From Bactericera cockerelli (lineage: Eukaryota > Arthropoda > Insecta > Hemiptera > Triozidae), in assembly GCA_024516035.1 (NCBI GenBank), contig CM044958.1:10667670-10731669 (forward strand): a DNA stretch of 64,000 nucleotides, given 5' to 3'. Below are positions 1 to 10,480 of this stretch, in pieces. Both the position numbers and the translations under genes were made by a program. Numbering within the stretch: the stretch's first letter is position 1; every line of letters starts with the position of its first letter. The notes beneath the pieces were generated by a model. The model was not told where the DNA came from. It saw only the letters and a list, made by a program, of their open reading frames with translations, and made no database searches.

Positions 1-105
1 CGTACTGCGTAATATCCATATAATTATTTTTTTAAGAGATTGGGTGGAAGAGATTGCCACAGGCAATAACCCCGTCCTTTAGGTAGGACATTAGTGTTAT
101 TTCTT
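1..105 (+). repeat. LINE 3' UTR-like remnant
   Basis: The segment contains the phrase GATTGCCACAGGCAATAACC. A very similar phrase occurs on the minus strand at about 41412-41450, there followed by AATAAA-type sequence and a poly(A) tail. This points to the 3' UTR of a non-LTR retrotransposon. No coding part is present. The family is not identified. Confidence 0.4.
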
Positions 106-124
106 TTTACTTATTTATTTTGGC

Positions 125-285
125 ATTTGTTTTTTTCCCTCTGAACACGTGAGTCTGGAATCACAGCCCTACCCAGGCTGGGTGAGGTAAATGTAGGTAG
201 CTGGAACGATTCCCAGCGAATGGAGGGTAAAACCCTCCGTCCTGACTAGTTCAAATCAGGACGTTAAAGCCAAAATAAATACAAT
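125..285 (+). repeat. SINE body fragment (family A tail)
   Basis: The sequence carries CCCAGGCTGGGTGAGG, then GATTCCCAGCGAATGGAGGG and a tail ending in CAGGACGTTAAAGCC. The same body is present in the full tRNA-headed SINE at 58776-59130 and in the copy at 43535-43832. The tRNA-like head is missing, so this is a 5'-truncated copy. Confidence 0.65.
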
Positions 286-869
286 CAACTGGTCACCATC
301 GTTTTAAAATGAGGTTGGTGTGATAATTGGTGCTTCTTTTGTGGAACTTCAACCAGTATATAATAATGAAGAAAAAAAACATACCTATTTAATCATAAAA
401 TCTATTATCAAAAATTAATTAATAATCAACTAGTGTTTTAACCTTGTATTGAAAAATTAGTAATGAACTCGTTAAAAAACGGACAACTCTGTTTCGTGGT
501 TTTGTTTACAATACAATTTTAATTATATTATGTACGTGTTGTACCTACGTACAAGCGTACATACATGGTAGGTAGATGGAAATTCGATCTTGGTAAAATA
601 AAGAGGGAAATGAAAGTGCCGAGTATTATTGTATGTTCCGAAATTGCCTCTTACTATGGCTCTAAGAAATGTTGACCCATATATTTGCCTAACTTCGAGT
701 TGCTAAACATGGTGTCATTTCAGCATAATCAGTAGATATAAACAGAAGAAGCGAGAAATTATACTAGATATACATTTAATAATTATAAATTAATAGGCAA
801 GCATATATCCTGAAAATATTCTGAAAATTTCAGCTCGATTGGACAAAAAATGCAACTTATATCACGTTA
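286..869. other. AT-rich intergenic, no feature
   Basis: I see no open frame, RNA gene or repeat I can name. It ends at the 4-bp target site CATA (870-873) of the LTR retrotransposon. Confidence 0.6.
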
Positions 870-873
870 CATA

Positions 874-1153
874 TTTGGGATGTGGCGTCAAGTGGCGATT
901 ACTTGAGCCGCGAGCTCCCAAGATAGAAAACTAATTCACTGTGGAATTTAAAGGGAAAGCTAAAAAGAAAAGCTCTTGGTTAGCTGGGAAAGTTCTGACA
1001 AGATCAGAGTCGAGAGAGAAGTTGCAAAACTTCCGTATATTATTTTCAAAACATTTCAAAAACATACAGTGTGAAGATAGTTAAAGAAGAACGATACATA
1101 GAGTAAATATGTCAGGGTTTCACAAAGGATTTTATGCGGTCAGTTCCACCACA
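874..1153 (-). repeat. 3' LTR of the Gypsy element
   Basis: This 280-bp repeat matches 6843-7122. On the minus strand it starts TGTGGTGGAACTG and ends CATCCCAAA, so it has TG at the 5' end but no canonical CA at the 3' end. It follows a polypurine tract directly. Confidence 0.95.
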
Positions 1154-1170
1154 TCATTCCCCCCCTTCGA
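1154..1170 (-). other. Polypurine tract (plus-strand primer)
   Basis: Read on the minus strand, this is GAAGGGGGGGAATGA directly before the TGTGG start of the 3' LTR. That is the expected place and composition for the polypurine tract that primes plus-strand DNA synthesis. Confidence 0.8.
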
Positions 1171-2198
1171 GAAAAAAATGAGGCAGGGAAGACAAGGGTT
1201 TGATTCCCTGTGGTGGAAACTGTGGAGAGAACATGATATGAACAAATTATACATGAAAGATAAAGGTTTTATCTAGAAAATGACACAAAATATATAGATA
1301 TGATTAATGCTGAAATATTGTACCAATACCTGATTATTTTTTTTTGACAAAAATATATCTGAGTAGTATACAGAGATTATGCTAACAAATTTTCTTATTT
1401 GCAATGTTACATAGGTATTTAAGATTTACAAGTTTCCATGATAGGAATAATAAGATTATTCTTGGTGAAGAAAAGCAAAAAAACTAGGAAAACCAAAGTA
1501 TGAGGGTTTGAAACTCAAATTTGAATTTGCTACAAGTAAGGACTAAGGTTAAGTGAACATGATGGGTACAATTAAAATAATGCTATACATGATCAGAATG
1601 ATAAAATTGATTTAAGTTCCTTGTCAATTTAGTATTATGAGAATACTGAGATAAATCTTGCTGAGGAAATATGTAGTTTTAACAATATTATGCAGCAGGA
1701 GAAATGAAAAATAATGTAGGTGCTTAAAGAAATTATTTTACACAGTGGTAAAAATGTGGTAAAAACCAAATTTGATTGTTAATATTGTATCCAGGGGTAG
1801 ATACTAGATACATGAGATATAGAATTTTAACAGATATATGATAATATGAGATTTTAACCATATAAAAGAGAAATTCTTAGGTAATCAGATAATTGTCTTA
1901 AAATAAGTACTAAGAAGGTATTCAAAGGTGAATACTGTGAGGCAATATGCATTTTTTACTAAAAATGTAATTGAACCAAATTTTGTAAGTGAACAAAGTA
2001 GAATTAATATTTTCTACAAGAGTTTGAGAGAGTTTTCAAATAGGATGGTATACCTACTTGAGATCAATTTAAATTGTTTAGGAAGCTGAATTTAGACCAA
2101 AACAACAAAAAAAAAATTCTTAATAATTTTCATGTTGGAAAATGACTGTACAAAGATAATACAACTGTTATTTACAAATTATAGCTGTTGATAATTGA
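1171..2198 (-). other. Long AT-rich 3' non-coding region of the retrotransposon
   Basis: About 1 kb lies between the pol stop codon and the polypurine tract. No ORF above about 60 codons is visible in either direction, so there is no env-like gene. The AT content is much higher than in gag-pol. Its role is unknown; it may hold RNA signals or be acquired sequence. Confidence 0.6.
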
Positions 2199-5100
2199 TT
2201 ACAATACATAATTATCTAGGTGTGCCGGGGGTCGAACCTGGCGACCTGACCTAGTAACTATGGGACTACTTGGACAAGATGCGCTTGACCTGGGACTTGA
2301 ACCAGGGGAAAAAGGCTTAGCTGCAGGGTTCAAGTTCGAATTGGCCAATGTGGCAGTGGAAGTAGAGGTATGATTACTGTTCTGAGACAGTGTCTCAGGA
2401 CTGGCAAGTGGAATCCTAGGTAAACTGATGGACCTAGCGGTAGACAGAGGTCTATGCTGAGATTTCTGTGAATGTGCCAAGTTCTTCCTGGCCTGGGCAG
2501 GACATCTCTTGGAAGAATCAAAGTTGGTACGGGGTCTGAATGAAACATTCTTACCAGTGGGCCTAGGAACAACATGCTGTGGAGTGACAGGCATCTGAGT
2601 GGGAAAATCATGAGATGTGGAGGGAACAACCAGGTTGCGTTGAGGAGAGATAGGCACTTCAGTCACCGGTGTGGTAGGTACTGATGGTGTCTGAGCTGGT
2701 ACTGGAACAGAGTTTTGGACAACAAAGCGTTGTACCAGTGAGTCGCTTGATGGAGGTGGATCTGGAGGAGGTACCAGTACTTGGTCTGAGGTGAAAGCTG
2801 GCTTCACCCTGTCACGTGACACAACAGCAAGGCGGTTTCCAATCTTGATAGTGAAGGTCTTACTAGTTCTAGCAATGACTAGGTGGGAGCCTGTGTAGGG
2901 ACGTTGTAAACTTGACTTTACTCCATCCACGCGCAAGTATACATGGGTACACTTTTCAATGCTGGGATTGGTGTATGTCTTCTCATTCACATGCCAAGAA
3001 GTTTGCTTGGGGCGGATAGAAGCAAACACTGTGTGAAGTTTTTGCACATAATCACTTGTGCTCATTTCTGAGTGAGGAGGCTCAAAGAACTCACCAGGGA
3101 GGCGGAGGCTGGTTCCATATACCAAGTTGGCAGGGCTGGCACCAAGGTCTTCCTTGAAGGCTGTGCGTAGTCCAAGTAGAACTACGGGTAGTTCCAAGGA
3201 CCAAGAAGTTGTGGAAGCTTGAAGACGGCACATCAGAGCAGCTTTGAGTGTGCGATGAGCTCTCTCAATAAGACCATTGCATTGAGGGTGGTAGGCTGTG
3301 GTGTGTTTGAGCTCTATACCCAATAGTGAAGATACTTCTTTGAAAAGGTGAGAAGTGAAATTTCTTCCTTGGTCTGTCACTAAGTATACAGGAGAACCAA
3401 AGCGCACAATCCAACCGTTGAAAAACGCTTTTGCAACAGTTTCTGCAGTTTGATCTGAGATTGGGAGTGCTTCCAACCAGCGAGTGTATCTGTCAATGCA
3501 AGTTAGTAAATAAATATTACCTTGTGAAGGTGGCAGTGGCCCGACAATGTCAATATGTACATGAGAGAACCTCTCATCTGGAACTAAGTACTGCACAAGA
3601 GGGCTCTTTTCATGTCGGTTGACTTTTGAGATCTGGCACTCATGGCATTGGCGTACCCATGATTTGATACACTTGTTCATTGATGGCCACACAAACTTGT
3701 CTGAGATGAGACGGCATGTAGCACGACCACCAGGGTGAGACATGTTATGCAGCTGCTTGAAGAGCGCATAACGTAGATCCTTGGGGACATATGGACGTGT
3801 TCTGCCAGTTGAAGTGTCACAGTACAGTTTGACATTGTCAACAGTCATTTGACAAAGGTAGAGGCTGTGTGCTTCTTTGTCCAGTAGTTCCTTGAGCTCA
3901 GGATCAGAGTTTTGAGCTTGTAACATTTCAGTAGCAGTTACAGCTTTCTTGATAATTTCTATCCTGGATAGAAAATCAGCTGGAGCATTGTCCTTGCCTT
4001 TCACAAATCTGATGTCTGTGGAGAATTGGCTAATGTAAGACAAGTGACGTACCTGTCGAGGAGAACCATTGTCTTTCACTTTGGTGAAGGCATATGTGAG
4101 AGGTCGGTGGTCAGTGAAAATGGCAAATTTCCTGCCATCTAGAAGATATGAAAACCTCTGTATGGTGGCGTATATGGCTAGAAGCTCTCGGTCATAAGTA
4201 GAGTATTTTTGTTCAGCAGTGTTCAGTTTCCGGGAAAAGAAAGCCAAAGGTTGAGCCTTACCATCGAGACATTGGTGAATGGATCCTCCAATAGCTGTAC
4301 TGGAAGCATCAGTCATGATACTGATTTCCATGTCTGGATCAGGGAATGCAAGCGTGACCTGAGTGGCAAGCTTCTGTTTGCACTTATCAAATGCTTCCTC
4401 CATTGTGGGTGTCCAAGTGAGCTTGGTCTTGGGTGGAGGGTTACCACTGACATGGAGTGGTGCTTGAGTGTCAGCCATGTGGTTGTGAAAGCGGTGGTAG
4501 AAGTTTATCATACCCAAAAACCTCTTCATTTCTCCTACGGTCTCCGGCTTGGGATATGACAAGATGGCTGAAACTTTGTCTTGAGAAGGTGAGATACCAT
4601 CAGCAGAGATGCTGTAGCCCAGGAAATGCACAGATTCCTGTAAGAATACACTCTTACTGACATTGATTGTGAGTCCATACTCAGCTAGTCGAGCAAACAG
4701 TTGATCAAGATGAGCAATATGTTCATCCTGAGTTCTTGAGGAGATGAGGAAGTCATCTATGTAGACAAAGACAAAGGGAAGGTCAGCGGTAATTGAATGC
4801 AGGAAGCGCTGAAGAGTCTGAGATGCACCGCATAGGCCAAAAGGCATGCGCATGAACTCAAAAAGTCCAAAAGGTGTCACAACAGCAGTTTTGGGAATGT
4901 CATCTTCATGCACTGGTATTTGAAGAAAAGCTTTCTTCATGTCAATAGTAGAGAAGATGCGAGAACCATGCAAGCTTGTTGCACAATCTTGAATGTTGGG
5001 TATGGGATACCGGTCAGCAACTGTCTGGGCATTGAGATTTCTGTAATCCCCACAGGGTCTCCAATCTCCTGACTTTTTGGGCACCATGTGCAATGGGCTG

Positions 5101-5705
5101 GCCCAAGGACTCTTGGAGGGTCTACAAATACCTTGTTGAATCATGAACTGAAATTCAGCTTTGGCAGCTTTCAATTTCTCAGGAGGAAGACGGCGAGCTC
5201 GAGCAAAACAAGGTTGTCCTTTTGTTTCAATGTGATGAGACACAACAGAATTTTTGATTCCAGGTAGAGAGTTGATCAGTGTCTTGGAAGCAATATTGTG
5301 TTTTAATATGAGCTTCTCAACTGATTCATGTAAGCCAGGTTGTACAGCAGTAATACTGCACTGGATTGATGAGATTGATACACCACAAGACTTCTGGTTT
5401 GTGAGAGGGTCAATCAAACATGAGTTCTTTAGATCAACATTGAGACCATATTTTAGCAGAAAGTCAGCACCTAGAATAGGACTGGACACATCAGCAATGG
5501 TGAAAATGAAGGGAAAGTTCCTTCTGAGGTTCAGGTTGAGAACAAGGAGACGCTCACCATATGTTTTGATACGGGAGTCATTAGCTGCAAACAGTTCAAA
5601 GGACTGTACATTGTTACGGTCAGCAGGGCTGGGAGGTAAGAGGCTGATGCAAGCTCCTGTGTCTATTAGGAAACGCAATCCTGTGTTGTGATCAGTTACT
5701 TGCAA
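2199..5705 (-). CDS. pol: Pol polyprotein (protease, RT, RNase H, integrase)
   Basis: Residue numbers count from the leucine codon TTG at 5705. Protease: active-site DTGA at residues 15-18. Reverse transcriptase: about 170-340, with YIDD at 315-318. RNase H: acidic residues near D466, E507, D532 and D577. Integrase: zinc site H653, H657, C687, C690, then catalytic D719, D778, E814 with D,D-35-E spacing. A GPY/F-like motif (RPYTGS) is near 935-940, followed by a Pro/Ser-rich tail to residue 1168. There is no ATG at the start: the frame is open back to about 5785 and overlaps the end of gag by roughly 30 nt in the -1 frame. It is therefore probably made as Gag-Pol by frameshifting. All catalytic residues are present and no stop interrupts it. 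Confidence 0.95.
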   Translation of the reverse strand: MQVTDHNTGLRFLIDTGACISLLPPSPADRNNVQSFELFAANDSRIKTYGERLLVLNLNLRRNFPFIFTIADVSSPILGADFLLKYGLNVDLKNSCLIDPLTNQKSCGVSISSIQCSITAVQPGLHESVEKLILKHNIASKTLINSLPGIKNSVVSHHIETKGQPCFARARRLPPEKLKAAKAEFQFMIQQGICRPSKSPWASPLHMVPKKSGDWRPCGDYRNLNAQTVADRYPIPNIQDCATSLHGSRIFSTIDMKKAFLQIPVHEDDIPKTAVVTPFGLFEFMRMPFGLCGASQTLQRFLHSITADLPFVFVYIDDFLISSRTQDEHIAHLDQLFARLAEYGLTINVSKSVFLQESVHFLGYSISADGISPSQDKVSAILSYPKPETVGEMKRFLGMINFYHRFHNHMADTQAPLHVSGNPPPKTKLTWTPTMEEAFDKCKQKLATQVTLAFPDPDMEISIMTDASSTAIGGSIHQCLDGKAQPLAFFSRKLNTAEQKYSTYDRELLAIYATIQRFSYLLDGRKFAIFTDHRPLTYAFTKVKDNGSPRQVRHLSYISQFSTDIRFVKGKDNAPADFLSRIEIIKKAVTATEMLQAQNSDPELKELLDKEAHSLYLCQMTVDNVKLYCDTSTGRTRPYVPKDLRYALFKQLHNMSHPGGRATCRLISDKFVWPSMNKCIKSWVRQCHECQISKVNRHEKSPLVQYLVPDERFSHVHIDIVGPLPPSQGNIYLLTCIDRYTRWLEALPISDQTAETVAKAFFNGWIVRFGSPVYLVTDQGRNFTSHLFKEVSSLLGIELKHTTAYHPQCNGLIERAHRTLKAALMCRLQASTTSWSLELPVVLLGLRTAFKEDLGASPANLVYGTSLRLPGEFFEPPHSEMSTSDYVQKLHTVFASIRPKQTSWHVNEKTYTNPSIEKCTHVYLRVDGVKSSLQRPYTGSHLVIARTSKTFTIKIGNRLAVVSRDRVKPAFTSDQVLVPPPDPPPSSDSLVQRFVVQNSVPVPAQTPSVPTTPVTEVPISPQRNLVVPSTSHDFPTQMPVTPQHVVPRPTGKNVSFRPRTNFDSSKRCPAQARKNLAHSQKSQHRPLSTARSISLPRIPLASPETLSQNSNHTSTSTATLANSNLNPAAKPFSPGSSPRSSASCPSSPIVTRSGRQVRPPAHLDNYVL

Positions 5706-5755
5706 GCGGGAGGTTTCGTTACCCTTCCCTACAGCCGCTAATCTGTCAGGGAGGG

Positions 5756-5785
5756 TTAGTAGTTTTCCGACTTCTTGTCTGCCTC
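5756..5785 (-). promoter_or_regulatory. Gag-pol overlap, candidate -1 frameshift region
   Basis: Gag ends in TAA at 5756-5758. The pol frame, -1 relative to gag, opens just after a TGA near 5786. Frame change must therefore happen in this window of about 30 nt. The last gag codons before the stop include GGAAAAC, which resembles but does not match a canonical X-XXY-YYZ slippery site. Termination and reinitiation is an alternative. Confidence 0.55.
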
Positions 5786-6619
5786 AAACTTGCAGGTAGC
5801 AGGGGCAGCACAATGACGAGCTTCTGATTTGTATTTGTGATGTATATAGCAGTACCTGTGCTGAGCTGCAGGTGAACGGGTGCGGGACCTTGAGTGGCTG
5901 CGGGATGAATGTTCAGATGTGGATCTCCTTAGCAATGTTTCCAGTGATGATGAAAGCTCCTGAACTTTCTTAGACAGCTCATCTAACCGAGTCTCAATAA
6001 GAGATGTGTCATGGTTAGAAACTGTGGATATGGTGGAGGTAGGATGACTAACTGCCATAACTTTGTCTGCCACTTCTGCCTGTTGTGCCAGGGGCGTGGT
6101 CAAACTCACTGCATGTAATATTTGTTGGGTGTAGGTAGGCAGTTTTTTTAACCAAATACCACGTACAATGGATTCAGGTATCCCTGTGTCAGCAAGGCGC
6201 TGAATTTCTCTCAGGATTTGGCTGGGAGTCTTGTCACCCATTTCCATTGTGCCTAGAAGCCTGTTCAATCTTTGTTCTTCTGATTGGCCAAAGCGCATGA
6301 GGATGGCTTTCTTGAGAGCAGAATATGTTCTTGTATTTGGGTTACGAACCACATCACTGACTTCTGCCAAGATTTCGGGTTCAAGTTTAGCAGTAAGCTG
6401 TACATATCTATCATGATCAGATACAATGCCAGCCAGAGTGAATTGGGATTCCACATTGATAAAATACATGGCTGGGTCTGGCTTGTAAAAGCGAGGGATG
6501 CTTACATGAGGCATGGTGATAATGGGAACATTAGGCGTGGCGCCTAAATTTCCTGAAGTTGAGGTTAGATCCTTCCCTGTGGATCCTTTGTTCTTGGTTT
6601 CCTCTTCTCCATCACTCAT
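5756..6619 (-). CDS. gag: Gag protein
   Basis: The frame is open from an ATG at 6748. I prefer the ATG at 6619, in context CACCATGA, which gives 287 residues starting MSDGEEE; the upstream extension has a leader-like, non-conserved look. The product has a retrotransposon Gag capsid region and an Arg/Ser-rich segment. Near the C-terminus it has a zinc-like box C-x2-H-x9-C-x5-C (CYIHH...RHCAAPATC). The CsRn1 clade is known for a CHCC-type box instead of CCHC; the wider last spacing (x5 instead of about x3) is a variation. Gag would form the particle and package the RNA. Confidence 0.88.
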   Translation of the reverse strand: MSDGEEETKNKGSTGKDLTSTSGNLGATPNVPIITMPHVSIPRFYKPDPAMYFINVESQFTLAGIVSDHDRYVQLTAKLEPEILAEVSDVVRNPNTRTYSALKKAILMRFGQSEEQRLNRLLGTMEMGDKTPSQILREIQRLADTGIPESIVRGIWLKKLPTYTQQILHAVSLTTPLAQQAEVADKVMAVSHPTSTISTVSNHDTSLIETRLDELSKKVQELSSSLETLLRRSTSEHSSRSHSRSRTRSPAAQHRYCYIHHKYKSEARHCAAPATCKFEADKKSENY

Positions 6620-6823
6620 GGTGAAATAGAGGAGTAATGAAAGACACGAAAAACGGACACGGCGTGGGTTTAGAGACCACGAAAACACGGTAACGGCACG
6701 GTCTACCCCGGTGGGCAGAGAAAGAGAACGAAACGGAAAAACGAACACGCGGCGCGGTCGACTACCGGTAACGAAGGTAGGTTCGGATAAAACGGCGAAT
6801 GGTCACCAATCAATTTGGCACCA

Positions 6824-6841
6824 ATCACGTCGGGGTCACCA
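6824..6841 (-). other. Primer binding site, tRNA-Trp type
   Basis: Read on the minus strand the 18 nt are TGGTGACCCCGACGTGAT, one base after the 5' LTR end. This is complementary to the conserved 3' end of eukaryotic tRNA-Trp (...ATCACGTCGGGGTCA plus CCA). It primes minus-strand DNA synthesis. Confidence 0.92.
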
Positions 6842-6842
6842 A

Positions 6843-7122
6843 TTTGGGATGTGGCGTCAAGTGGCGATTACTTGAGCCGCGAGCTCCCAAGATAGAAAAC
6901 TAATTCACTGTGGAATTTAAAGGGAAAGCTAAAAAGAAAAGCTCTTGGTTAGCTGGGAAAGTTCTGACAAGATCAGAGTCGAGAGAGAAGTTGCAAAACT
7001 TCCGTATATTATTTTCAAAACATTTCAAAAACATACAGTGTGAAGATAGTTAAAGAAGAACGATACATAGAGTAAATATGTCAGGGTTTCACAAAGGATT
7101 TTATGCGGTCAGTTCCACCACA
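6843..7122 (-). repeat. 5' LTR of the Gypsy element
   Basis: The copy matches 874-1153 base for base as read. On the minus strand it is the upstream LTR and should hold the promoter. It is followed at 7123 by CATA, the target duplication. Confidence 0.95.
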
Positions 7123-7189
7123 CATACAAAGGTAGATGGATAATAATAAGATTGTGACAAATCAATGTTGATCAAGTTAAACCATACTC

Positions 7190-7375
7190 ACTTCGTTCGA
7201 AATTAAACGGTCATAGAAGGTTGACTCAAACAAGCAACTACTGTTTTTTTTTCTCACGAGAATACCGGACATCCAAAGTACAGAGTAAAAAAAAATCTAC
7301 CTAGCCGGGATTCGAACCCAGGTCACCTTGCAAACTTTGTGTTTTACCTACACCAGTCGACGACCACAGAGACTG
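7190..7375 (-). repeat. tRNA-derived SINE, family B, fragment
   Basis: On the minus strand a tRNA-like head carries the B-box GGTTCGAATCC, with an A-box-like segment before it. A body follows that resembles the copy at 46258-46545 (exposed phrases about 'CTCTGTACTTTGGATGTCCGG' type, then a GAGAAAAA stretch). Related copies are at 36115-36300, 40450-40600 and 62105-62300. Confidence 0.6.
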
Positions 7376-7380
7376 CTCAA

Positions 7381-8190
7381 TCTCTATATATAAATGAGAA
7401 ATATGGACGGGCTTTGTATCTTTGTATGTATCTTTGTGTGTCCGAATTGTTTGAGCGAAACGGTAAGAGATAGCAAAAAATTGATGAGAGATGACCCCAA
7501 GTAAAATTGCCGTACGATATCAGGAAAACTATCAAAAGTCCGAAATTCCAAACCGTCCTTGAGTTATGACCTTCCTCAAGTATTTCCTTGAGGAAGGGTC
7601 CGATTTTAAGACAGTCTTTGCCCTGGAACTTGAAATCTATCGCGAGGACCTATATTTTTTATTCTTTAATAACACATAAGACAAAATTAGCTTTCATTTA
7701 ATTCATTTTAGGCCACATTTTGACGTACCGTTCTCGAGATAGAAGCCAGAATGTTCGAAATTTTGACCTTTTTTTCAGACTTTTCACGTTTTTTAGCAGA
7801 TTCCAGCGCGGAACTTAAAATTTGTCGCGAGGACCTATATTTTTTATTATTTAATAACACATTAAACAAAACTAGCTTTCATTTAATTCATATTAGGCCA
7901 CATTTTGACGTACCGTTCTCGAGATAGAAGCCAGAATGTTCGAAATTTCGACCATTTTTTCAGACTTTTCACGTTTTTTTACAGATTCCAGCACGGAACT
8001 TAAAAGTTATCGCGAGGACCTATATTTTTATTGTAAAAACTGTCTGAGAACATCACATGATTTTATTTGAGCCCTTTGTTGCCATATTCTGACAAATCGT
8101 TCTCGAAATATGGGCCAGTTTGCTACATTATCAATATCCGCTATGATAGATTTGGCTCGGGATTTTGAAATTTACAGCGATAATGGTTGT

Positions 8191-8237
<47 letters not shown>

Positions 8238-8373
8238 GTGATGTGGTGTGTGTGTGGTGATGTGTGTGTGTGTGTGTGGTGATGTGTGTGTGTGTGTGGT
8301 GATGTGTGTGTGTGTGTGGATGTGTGTGTGTGTGGATGGGTGTGTCGTGTGTCTGTGTGTGTGGTTTGTGTGT

Positions 8374-8407
<34 letters not shown>

Positions 8408-8685
8408 TGTGTGTGTGGGTGGGTGGGTGGGTGTGAGTGGGTGTGTGTGTGGATGTGAGTGTATGTGGATGTGTGTGTGTGGATGGCTGTGTGTATGTGT
8501 GTGGTGTGTGTGATGTGTGTGGGTGTGTTGTGTGTGTGTGGGTGTGTATGGGTGGATGTGTGTGTGTGTGGATGGGTGTGTGTGTCAATGTGTGTGTGGT
8601 TTGTGTGTGTGAGGTGTGTGTGGGTGTAGTGTGTGGGTGTGGTGTGTGGGTGTGATGGCTTGGCGAAGCGGGTGCAGCCCGCTAG
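7381..8685 (+). mobile_element. Non-autonomous Helitron/Helentron-like element
   Basis: It begins with TCTATATATAAATGAG and a TTGTATGT-type stretch. Two to three diverged units of about 190 bp follow (7600-8040; phrases CGCGAGGACCTATATTTTT and ACGTACCGTTCTCGAGATAG), then a block shared with 57970-58125, then a long TG tract. It ends in a hairpin, GCGGGTGCAGCCCGC, followed at once by CTAGT. Hairpin plus CTAG before T is the classic Helitron 3' end. No Rep/helicase is encoded. The exact 5' end is uncertain. Confidence 0.65.
8190..8655 (+). repeat. (TG)n microsatellite with GATG/GGTG interruptions
   Basis: Almost pure TG repeat with regular GGTGATG, GGATG and GGGTG variants. Any open frames here (Cys/Val or Thr/His strings) are artefacts. 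It lies just inside the 3' end of the Helentron-like element, as in two other copies at 47921-48478 and 61270-61535. Confidence 0.9.
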
Positions 8686-10115
8686 TACATAATATTTTAT
8701 TATTTATAATTTGATCTACATTAATCAATATTTTTGCCTCTTACTGGCCAATATTTTATACACTTCTCATAATATAGACCTAGTTTACCTCTTGATGTAG
8801 AAATCTTTGAATGAAGTTATAAAACGCTATTATTCCCACGCTGTTTAATCCGTCTGTTGGCAGCTTGGATGAAGCAAATACAATTGACTCCCATCCTTAT
8901 TTCAAGTTTTATGTGAGGCGAAGTTTTTTTGTTACTCTCATAAATATAAAATCAGTTACATATTTTCTTTTTATGTCTCACACTGTCGCTGATTTTTTTA
9001 AAATTTTATTTACATCGTAGTATAATTTTGCGTAATTAGATCTTTAGTAGGAACCATCAGTCATCCACGTGGGATAATTAGGCGTGGCTCCAGGGTTCAT
9101 TATAATATATATTCCTTTAGAGGGCTTTAAATACTTTTCTACTTGTTTCAACCATCTGAAATTAAGTGATCTCATTCCCTTTGACTAGACCTTTCTAAAA
9201 ACACCAAAAATACATCCTTAGGATAACAATAGACGGCTCTGGGCTCCATAATAAGTATTCCTTTCAAAGGCTATAACTCAAGTTTGGTCCAGTTTGATAC
9301 TTTGGTTATATTTTTATATTTTTTCCTATGATAAGGCCTTTCAAAAAATACCACAATCGCAGCTCCAGGATAACCAGAGGCGGCTCTGTGCAACTTTCCG
9401 ATTTTTTTTTAGAAGGCTATATCTCCTACCCTATAAAAAATAAATACTTGAAACTATAAAAGGTATGCAGAAATAAAAATTCCCTATCCAAAAACGTAGC
9501 TCACGTCTTTCCACGATAAGCACACGTTGCTGTACCCTTGACAGAAAATTGGTCTGAAAAAAAAAACCCGTATGAATAATTTCATGAAATTCAAGATTTT
9601 ACGCGTGGCCAGAAAACGACTTTAACTGTACGTAGGAACCTCGCGCTTTCGTGAAACACAATCTATTTTTGCGTCTCATTACGAATTTGAAATAAAAATT
9701 GATAAAAGTTAGCGGGAAGTGGGCGAAAACAATAAAACAAAATACATATAAACTCTGTTTCGTGTTAATATAGGCCGGCTGGCTGGCGCTACTTGACGAG
9801 CGCTCGCCTGCCGGCGAGCTTGATCACATGGGATGATAAAAGAGCGGCCTATTTTCAGAGGAAGTGTGTATGAGAGAAAGAAAGGTAGAGATAAAAAGGA
9901 AGAAAATGAAAATTTTGTTGTTTCTAAAACCTTTACTCAGTTAACAAGAATAAAACATCGTGGCACATAGAATCATCTCAAAATTTGAATATTATTTTAT
10001 TCGAATGTTATTTTATTGGATAAAAGTAGGTCACGATTCACAGTGAGTCCTCCACCAAATAGGATAAAACAAGACTTAGAAAGACAACAAAGAATTAGAT
10101 AATATAATATATGTC
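8686..10115. other. AT-rich region with diverged tandem units
   Basis: No gene is seen. Between about 9050 and 9430 three diverged units of about 165 bp can be recognised from recurring phrases such as GGCTCCAGG/GGCTCTGGG, TTCCTTT(A/C)(G/A)A and CTTTC(T/A)AAAAA. The remainder is AT-rich sequence I cannot assign. Confidence 0.45.
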
Positions 10116-10233
10116 AGGCTTTTTACGTTACATTACACAGTTTCCAACCAATCACTGCGTACTATAGTCCCTCCAGTTAGACTATAGTACGCAGCGATTG
10201 TTTGGAAACTGTGTAATGTAACGTAAAAAGCCT
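10116..10233. mobile_element. Foldback MITE (near-perfect hairpin)
   Basis: Two arms of about 52 bp are inverted copies, from AGGCTTTTTACGTTACATTA to its complement ending AAAAAGCCT, with a loop of about 11 bp (CCTCCAGTTAG). Only a few mismatches occur. No clear target duplication was found, so the superfamily is open. Confidence 0.8.
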
Positions 10234-10334
10234 TTGTTTGTAAAATTAAATTACCAAAAACCTCTATAAGATACATACATATAACATGAGTATATTGTAC
10301 AAAATTCAATTAATACCTGAGGTCATTGAAACTA

Positions 10335-10480
10335 TCTTTGAAATTCTCTCCTAAAGACTAATTAGAATTATTATCTTCTAAAGACTAATTAGAATTATCT
10401 CCTAAATACTAATTAGAATTCTCTCTTAAAGTTTAATTAGAATTTTCTTCTAAAGACTAATTAGAATTCTCTCCTAAAAA
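10335..10480. repeat. ~29-bp minisatellite
   Basis: About five copies of a unit like CTCCTAAAGACTAATTAGAATT. Variants change CTCC to TTCT and GACT to GTTT. Confidence 0.75.

Larger units (their letters stand above)
874..7122 (-). mobile_element. Complete Ty3/Gypsy LTR retrotransposon, CsRn1-type
   Basis: Two 280-bp LTRs (874-1153 and 6843-7122) enclose gag and pol on the minus strand. I found no difference between the LTRs on reading. The element is flanked by the 4-bp direct repeat CATA at 870-873 and 7123-7126. Order on the minus strand: LTR, primer site complementary to the tRNA-Trp 3' end, gag, pol (protease-RT-RNase H-integrase), about 1 kb non-coding, polypurine tract, LTR. From knowledge of the family, a tRNA-Trp primer, 4-bp duplication and an unusual Cys-His Gag box are traits of the CsRn1/Kabuki clade. 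No env-like ORF is present. Identical LTRs and intact frames imply recent insertion. Confidence 0.95.

Noticed and set aside
2215..2330. tRNA-like B-box phrase (GGTCGAACCTGG) on the plus strand
   Set aside because: It lies in the end of the pol frame of an intact retrotransposon and lacks a matching cloverleaf.
8172..8655. Thr/His-rich and Cys/Val-rich open frames
   Set aside because: They are translations of a TG microsatellite. The same applies to 47873-48481 and 61262-61519.
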